Shown: positions 58,501 through 64,000 of the stretch, piece after piece | Layout of the letters: each line of letters opens with the position of its first letter | How positions within the stretch are numbered: position 1 is the stretch's first letter | Assembly: GCF_011745365.1 (NCBI RefSeq) | Contig: NW_024468918.1 | Span: forward strand, 496,001-560,000 | Source: Cryphonectria parasitica EP155 | Lineage: Eukaryota > Ascomycota > Sordariomycetes > Diaporthales > Cryphonectriaceae | DNA length: 64,000 bases | Reading direction: 5' to 3' | Position numbers and translations under genes: made by a program | The notes under the pieces: generated by a model | Seen by the model: only the letters and a program-made list of their open reading frames with translations | Databases searched by the model: none | What the model was told of the DNA's origin: nothing

Positions 58501-61500
58501 AGACGGCCCAATCGCCGTGCAGGCATGTCATTAGTAGAATGGAAGCTCACCTCCCACTGGGGTGGTAATACACAATGTCGTGTAGACTCAACAACTTCAA
58601 TTTATTGCTGAGATAATGTGTGCTTGATGTAGTACAACGCAAGGGACAGTAAGAAGGATAGTCGGAGAGACAAACAGTGCGTAGCATCCATAGAGGGGAC
58701 AAATGGTGTCAAAGTCGCGCTGCATGTTGGGCTGCTGGGGGGGGGGGGAGGGGTTGTGCCCTCGTAACGACAGGGGTCGGCCTTTTGCTGCAGCTTGGAA
58801 GGTCGGATCGACCCAATGGTTTCCACGTCACGATCTAGTGTTCTTGTGTAACTGTATTTGTACTGGGATTCCACTCGATCCTGCATCGACGTAACTCCGG
58901 TGGCTTCGGATCTTCAGTACGCAGAGAGGGGGCATGCCACAGGGCTTTCCTGCGGAAGAGGCGGCATGCCCTAAAACGAGCATTGAGGCTTGGCTGACCG
59001 AGGTCGATAGGATGGGCCGCGGGGGAAAAGGACCAACAAGTCACCTCGTACCGCCAGGAGCTTGTGTTGCGAATATGCCCGTCACCATGAGGGCGGCATC
59101 CAATCGAACCACGATCGAGCCGTAATCTACTATTAGATTGTAATCAATGCAGTCACAGATGATGACGCTGGCGCGGCTGGTCAGCAGACATAAGCAAAGC
59201 CAACATTCGATCCAGAGTGACACAAAAACGCCATCATCTGTCTGTCTCTTCAGGTTCCTTAGTGCATTGGGAGGAAAGCGCAAAAGAGAGAGTTTTTCAA
59301 AGTACATCAATGTGTACTCGATACTTCGTAGCTAAAGTATTATGGTGATCGACGAATGTGATTGCAACTCTGCCCAACGCAGCCGCCGGGAAGGTAGGTG
59401 CCCGAGGAATGGCAAGGGGGAGGAGAGGAATGAAGGGGAGAAGGGAGAAAAGTGGCATCATGCCATCTACATCAAGGCCAATTGGTATCGTCAAAGCCGG
59501 CTTTTTGCGATCCGCTCATCACGGTTCGCCATCGGCCCTGGCCGAGGGTAGGCGGCTCACGGCGACCCTATGCGCCCATCCGGGGTTGAATGGACAGGGG
59601 ATGATGTTCTCTAACCTTGGGTCCCGCCGATTTCTCAAGGCTCCATCGAGTGCGACCTTGACAGCCACCCCAAGCAGATCATTAGAAAAGAGACAGAGAG
59701 AAGAGAAACCCCAGAAAAGCGGTGTGAAAGGTGTTTCATACACCGAGGCCAGTCACAGGTATCGCGAGAGCGTATCGAAGGGATCTAGCACGCTCGCTTG
59801 CTGTCAACCAATCTCGGCGGCCCAGATGAGGCAGCCTGTCAGAGGGCTGGGACCTGTTCCGAGGGACGGCCACGAGTGACGAATGAGCGCACAGCAATGG
59901 GTCCAAGCGATCCTCCAACGAAGAACGAGCAGGGCCTGTTCCAAGGCATGCCATGCCAGCCTGCAAGCCTGCTATCCGAATGTAAACGTGCCATGCGTCA
60001 ATCACAATTCCGTCGTCACGGCTGGGGCCAATGCGGGGCAGTGAAGAGACAACCAACAAATCGACGCAGCGCGATGAGAGAGGAGCCGCAGTGTAAGGCC
60101 TCGTGACGGACTCTGATCCCATCGCCTGCCAATTAGATGGCATCGAGGAATGGGGGCCGGCGGGTGTCGTGAGAGACAGGTGGCCCTCTTTGATAAGCCT
60201 GATAACCCTAATGCGACGTCTGTCCGTCCCTGAGTAGCTAGTTGGCATGGGCGCTCGCAAGCGTAACGCGGGATGTGCCTTTCAGATTTTGGGTCGTCAC
60301 AGCCTGCGGTGGGATGGTCACAACCCTGGTCAGCTTTTGCCGCCCATCAGATCAGGGGTCGGAATGCCATCTTCATCGACAAACATGCCGTACTTCGCCC
60401 GTACGCGTACGTAAGACCATACCAGCAACAACAGTCGATGTAAAGCTGGCCTGATGTTGAAAAGGCTAGTAGGCGGTGAGAGAATCGAGAAAGTGATGTG
60501 ACGAGGCAAACCGCACAGCCCACCTCCAAAGATCCTCCGAGTCACTTCGATCCCTCCTTTGCCGAGCACATTTGTCCAATGGTGAAAGTGGCCCCCTCCC
60601 CGGGGTGCGATCGCTGACGCTGTGTCAGGGTCCGATATTGACTGAGCTTGTGGTACCTGTTGATAGACTCCAAAGAAGAAGGGGAAAAAGGTACAAACTA
60701 GTACCAAAATCGTTGACGCAGGTTGGTAATAGTCATGCCTGGACACGAGAGAGGTAGGCAAGGGAAGAAGAAGAGAGAGAGAGAGACAGAGACAGAAAGC
60801 TGCGTTGTTTGTCGCAGTCCTTGAGTGCCTCCTTCCCTACAAAGATGTTGAATCAAGGGTTTTGCCAGTTGGGCCTTCCTTCTATCGCCTATTCTGAAAC
60901 TTGGCCGACATCGGTGCCGTGACTGTACCGCGATTTTCGGCCTCAGGTACTTAGGTACTTGGAAACTCACCACCCTGCCGCTTCCGGCTGCCGTTGTACC
61001 GTCTTATAGTAGTACCTTAATTAGTACCTTAATTAGTACCTTGGCCAACATAGCATTTACCATGCTGGGCATTCAATGATGCTTTCAAATTGGGGGCAGC
61101 CTCTCAAACTATGGTGTCCCTTTTGCATGTGCTACACACCTGCCCTTTCCTGCTCTCGCACCGTGTGCGGGTCTGACTGGAGATGTCGTACTCGTTTATC
61201 GACAGGGTCATCCATCGCGACTTGGCACTGCCTGGCAATCATTTCTCACTTGCGACAAGATATCTCGAGGCATCTCATCCTTTCTCGGCTCAAGATGGAT
61301 GCGTCGACTCCATTCGATCAACTGCAATTCCCAAAGAAAAGGGGCGGGCCCTAAGGAGACACTTCCGTACCAACCTGTGCCGGCACAAATATAGCACAAT
61401 TGTTACCTCCACTACTGCATCCTGAGGGCTGTGCGAGCGTGGTACGAAATCCTGCTTCTCGTCCCATGACCAAAGACGGAATCCTCAGCAGAACAGGATG

Positions 61501-64000
61501 CACGACACAGAGTACAAGCCAATGGAATCCGGACCAGTCCACATGGTGAATCTCAAGTGAGGCCCCAGCGAGATATCGAGGGCTCTGGGACTGTCGCGTA
61601 GGAGTCAGACGGGAGGCTTGCTGCAGCACGCACGGGAGCACGAAGCAGCTTCAGGTGCGAGCCGTGACAATGATGTCGGCTCGAGTACCCAGATTTGTCC
61701 ACGAGGCCCAGATTAACGGCAGCATTGGTTCTGAAAGTTCACACAAGCTTCTTCTCAACCCCTGTAGAACAGCCTATACGAGCCCACATGCCATTGGTGA
61801 ACTCAAAAGGCACGCGATGCTCTTTTGTTGGCTAGCTGCCGCGCTGTCGGTGCGACAACATGATGCAATGCAGATACATTGCATTAAGGACGTCTGTCGA
61901 AATAAGGCGGCCAAACGCACTCCTTCCAGAATGGCCAACTCAGGAGAAGGGGTGAGGAGGCAATGGATGGACTGCAAGGCTCAATGGCCCTATAGAAGCC
62001 GGAGAAATACAAGTTAGCTCGGCGTGCGAATGCTCCATCGCAATAATGCCCCGGAGCTGACCTGCATGAAACATCTCAGCAGGACTCGATGGAAGTTTCG
62101 ACGCCCAGCAGGCGATGCATAGAGCTGGGCGGGCGGACCGAAATGAGCCCTTGCCGCCGACTGCCACACGGCCCCTGCCTGGCCATGTGGGATGACTCTT
62201 GAACAGGGATGATTGCGACAAGGCTACATCCTTGTCAGCATGGGGAAGGGGGTGAGGGGAGGTGGGAAGGGGGTGAAAAGTTCTGTACCCGGTACTTCTG
62301 CCCCTCCCCTTGCCCTCTCTGGTTGGAAGGAGGGACGGGGGAGGGGGTGGGATGCCATTCCGCAGAGTCTGCAGTTTCTTCCATTGCTGTTCTACGAGTC
62401 CTTCTGTGGAGTCTGTATTTTTACTCGACGCACAATAAATCACGACGAACTGATGGAGCTATGTTGCATCCCGCCGGCCTCAACAGAAGACGACCTCGCG
62501 TAAGACAATGGCAGAAATCCTCGTTCGCTTGTTAGGCACACCGTAGGACTGTTGAACCGTGATCTGAGACCTCGATGATAACCTCTCACAGCGCTGGAGC
62601 CAGCAAGATATTGGCAGAAGCAGGCTGGAAACAATTGTAACAAAGGATAACTGCTGCTGCGCCAGACGCGCCGCTGATCACCTCGCTGCCAGCAATGTCG
62701 TGCAAAGGCCACATCATTAGGGGAGGGGCAGAGATCACCAAGTGAGGAGAGAAAACAAAGCTTCGCACTACTACGCTTAGCGCACGCCATCCTGCCCTGG
62801 CTGCCCAGCTGCCATCCCATCAGCGAACGCCCCAAGTGGTCGATCACCACCTCGCTTTGGCAGTGATGAGCGCATCGTCGCTGTTGATCAGGGACGGCCA
62901 GCAGCCTTATTGCCTTCCTTAGCCTTTTGCAGCCTAGGGAGACCGCCAAACCTTCTTCGGCGCGCGAGTGGTGTTTTGGTCTTAGATTTCGGGAGAGGAA
63001 CTTTCTGCGGAGGAATAGAAGATACGGCGCGTTTCAAAGACATTCCAGTCGCCGATGAGGCGCACACGCACACGCACACACCCACAACATCTTGTCTCTC
63101 ACGTACTCCGTAACAGCGCTGCCATTTTGCGAAGTCGGGGGCTGCACTGCGTGTACTCAGCTTTTGGACCAGATTCGACGGTGCTTAGGCCAGCGCTAGC
63201 AGAGTCAGCTTACGTAAAGCCAAGCACCCCTTAACACGAGTCCACCACAAACGACAGTGTAAATGATAGTCGCTTTCCCTGCTTCCCCCAATGCGGTGTG
63301 CAATCTTGGATGCCTTTGTACACAGCCCGCCCGCCTGTGCTCACCGCACACCCTTGGGTCCAAGGAAGGGCCAAAAAAAAAAAAAAGAGAGAATAAGAGA
63401 AGAAAAAAGGAGGGATATGAAAAGTGGGACCTAAAACATTGACAACCGGATTGATTGCAACGACATTGCGGCTACTACGGGTTCATCGCGCTGACTGCCT
63501 GCTGCTTGCAATCTTAAATGAGAAAGTGGGACAGCCTGTGTTGGTTTTTTGGCACTAAATTTTATGATCGTACTGACCATATACTGTAGGACTGTGTATG
63601 CCACGGTAGGAATGATCAATCATGCTGACTGCGTGCGAGGTGGCAGGCTGAATGTCGCACTTTTTTGCCTTGATACACCATCGTTCGTGAACGCGCCAAC
63701 CAACCAACAGGAAAAAGAGAGCTACCACGCCGGAAGGACCGAATCCAACCCACTGTCCGCTTCATGCGGTTCGAGATGACAATAACAGACACCCTGAGCA
63801 AAAGGGTGGTCTCAAATCAGCCAGTCCCTTTGTGCGCGAGACAAGACTTGGAGAGCCTCTTGAGCCCAGAACACAAAGAGAACCCCGGTCGTCGAGGCCG
63901 TGAGACCCTGGCGGCGAACAAGGAAAATAGAAGGGAGGGGGGGGGGAGAAAGAAACGCCGACTGCCACATCTGGAGGAGCAGTGCGCCACACCCGTCAGC
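58501..64000. other. Gene-free region, fourth part, to the window edge
   Basis: Open frames up to 174 codons occur on both strands (59358-59879, 60260-59736, 62443-61940, 62949-62440) but have no recognisable domain and overlap each other in opposite directions. Features seen are a G run at 58738-58749, a (GA)n tract at 60770-60791, the AGTACCTT repeat cluster at 60945-61042, and an A run near 63374-63387. Confidence 0.55.
60945..61042. repeat. AGTACCTT tandem repeats with inverted partner
   Basis: AGGTACTTAGGTACTT at 60945-60960 is followed 50 nt later by AGTACCTTAATT at 61011-61022 and 61023-61034 and a partial third copy at 61035-61042. The two blocks are in inverted orientation. I recall similar short TAGGTACCT-type repeats from other sordariomycete intergenic DNA, without being able to check. 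Confidence 0.75.

Noticed and set aside
59736..60260. 174-codon frame on the minus strand and overlapping 173-codon frame on the plus strand (59358-59879)
   Set aside because: Neither has recognisable motifs, and they partly overlap in opposite directions.

Overview
This window looks like nuclear DNA from a filamentous ascomycete (Pezizomycotina; a sordariomycete is my guess, not proven). The evidence is short introns (about 65-230 nt) with GTRNGT donors and CTAAC/CTGAC-type branch sites, a Zn2Cys6 regulator, a LOV photoreceptor of a type found in filamentous fungi, a secreted GtaA-type glutaminase, and long pyrimidine-rich leaders. I found no tRNA, rRNA, snRNA, CRISPR array or intact transposon. 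The genes do not form a recognisable secondary-metabolite cluster; they are mostly housekeeping, signalling and uncharacterised loci.

Left part (1-17.7 kb): a Zn2Cys6 transcription factor cut by the window edge (-), an uncharacterised single-pass membrane protein with a Ser/Thr-rich ectodomain (-), the APC/C activator Cdh1 (-), a long non-coding stretch, then a three-part LOV photoreceptor (+) and a conserved fungal protein of unknown function (-).

Middle part (17.7-42.3 kb): an AT-rich, gene-poor island (17.7-21.3 kb) with a 71-bp inverted repeat and two telomere-like motifs. After it come a small membrane protein (+), the NatB catalytic subunit (+), a short-chain dehydrogenase (-), the glutaminase (+), a Tra2-like RRM protein (+), two unrecognised low-complexity proteins (+), a broken RRM gene (-), and the AAGAB/p34-Irc6 adaptor-binding protein (+), which has an unusual first intron.

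Right part (42.3-64.0 kb): 21.7 kb without one convincing gene. It is not AT-rich and shows no transposon remains that I can recognise, but it carries many microsatellites, homopolymer runs and CT-rich tracts. The best guess is a giant regulatory region or long untranslated leader of a gene beyond the right edge.

The exon models were worked out by hand from splice signals, reading-frame continuity and family motifs. All are testable with RNA-seq.
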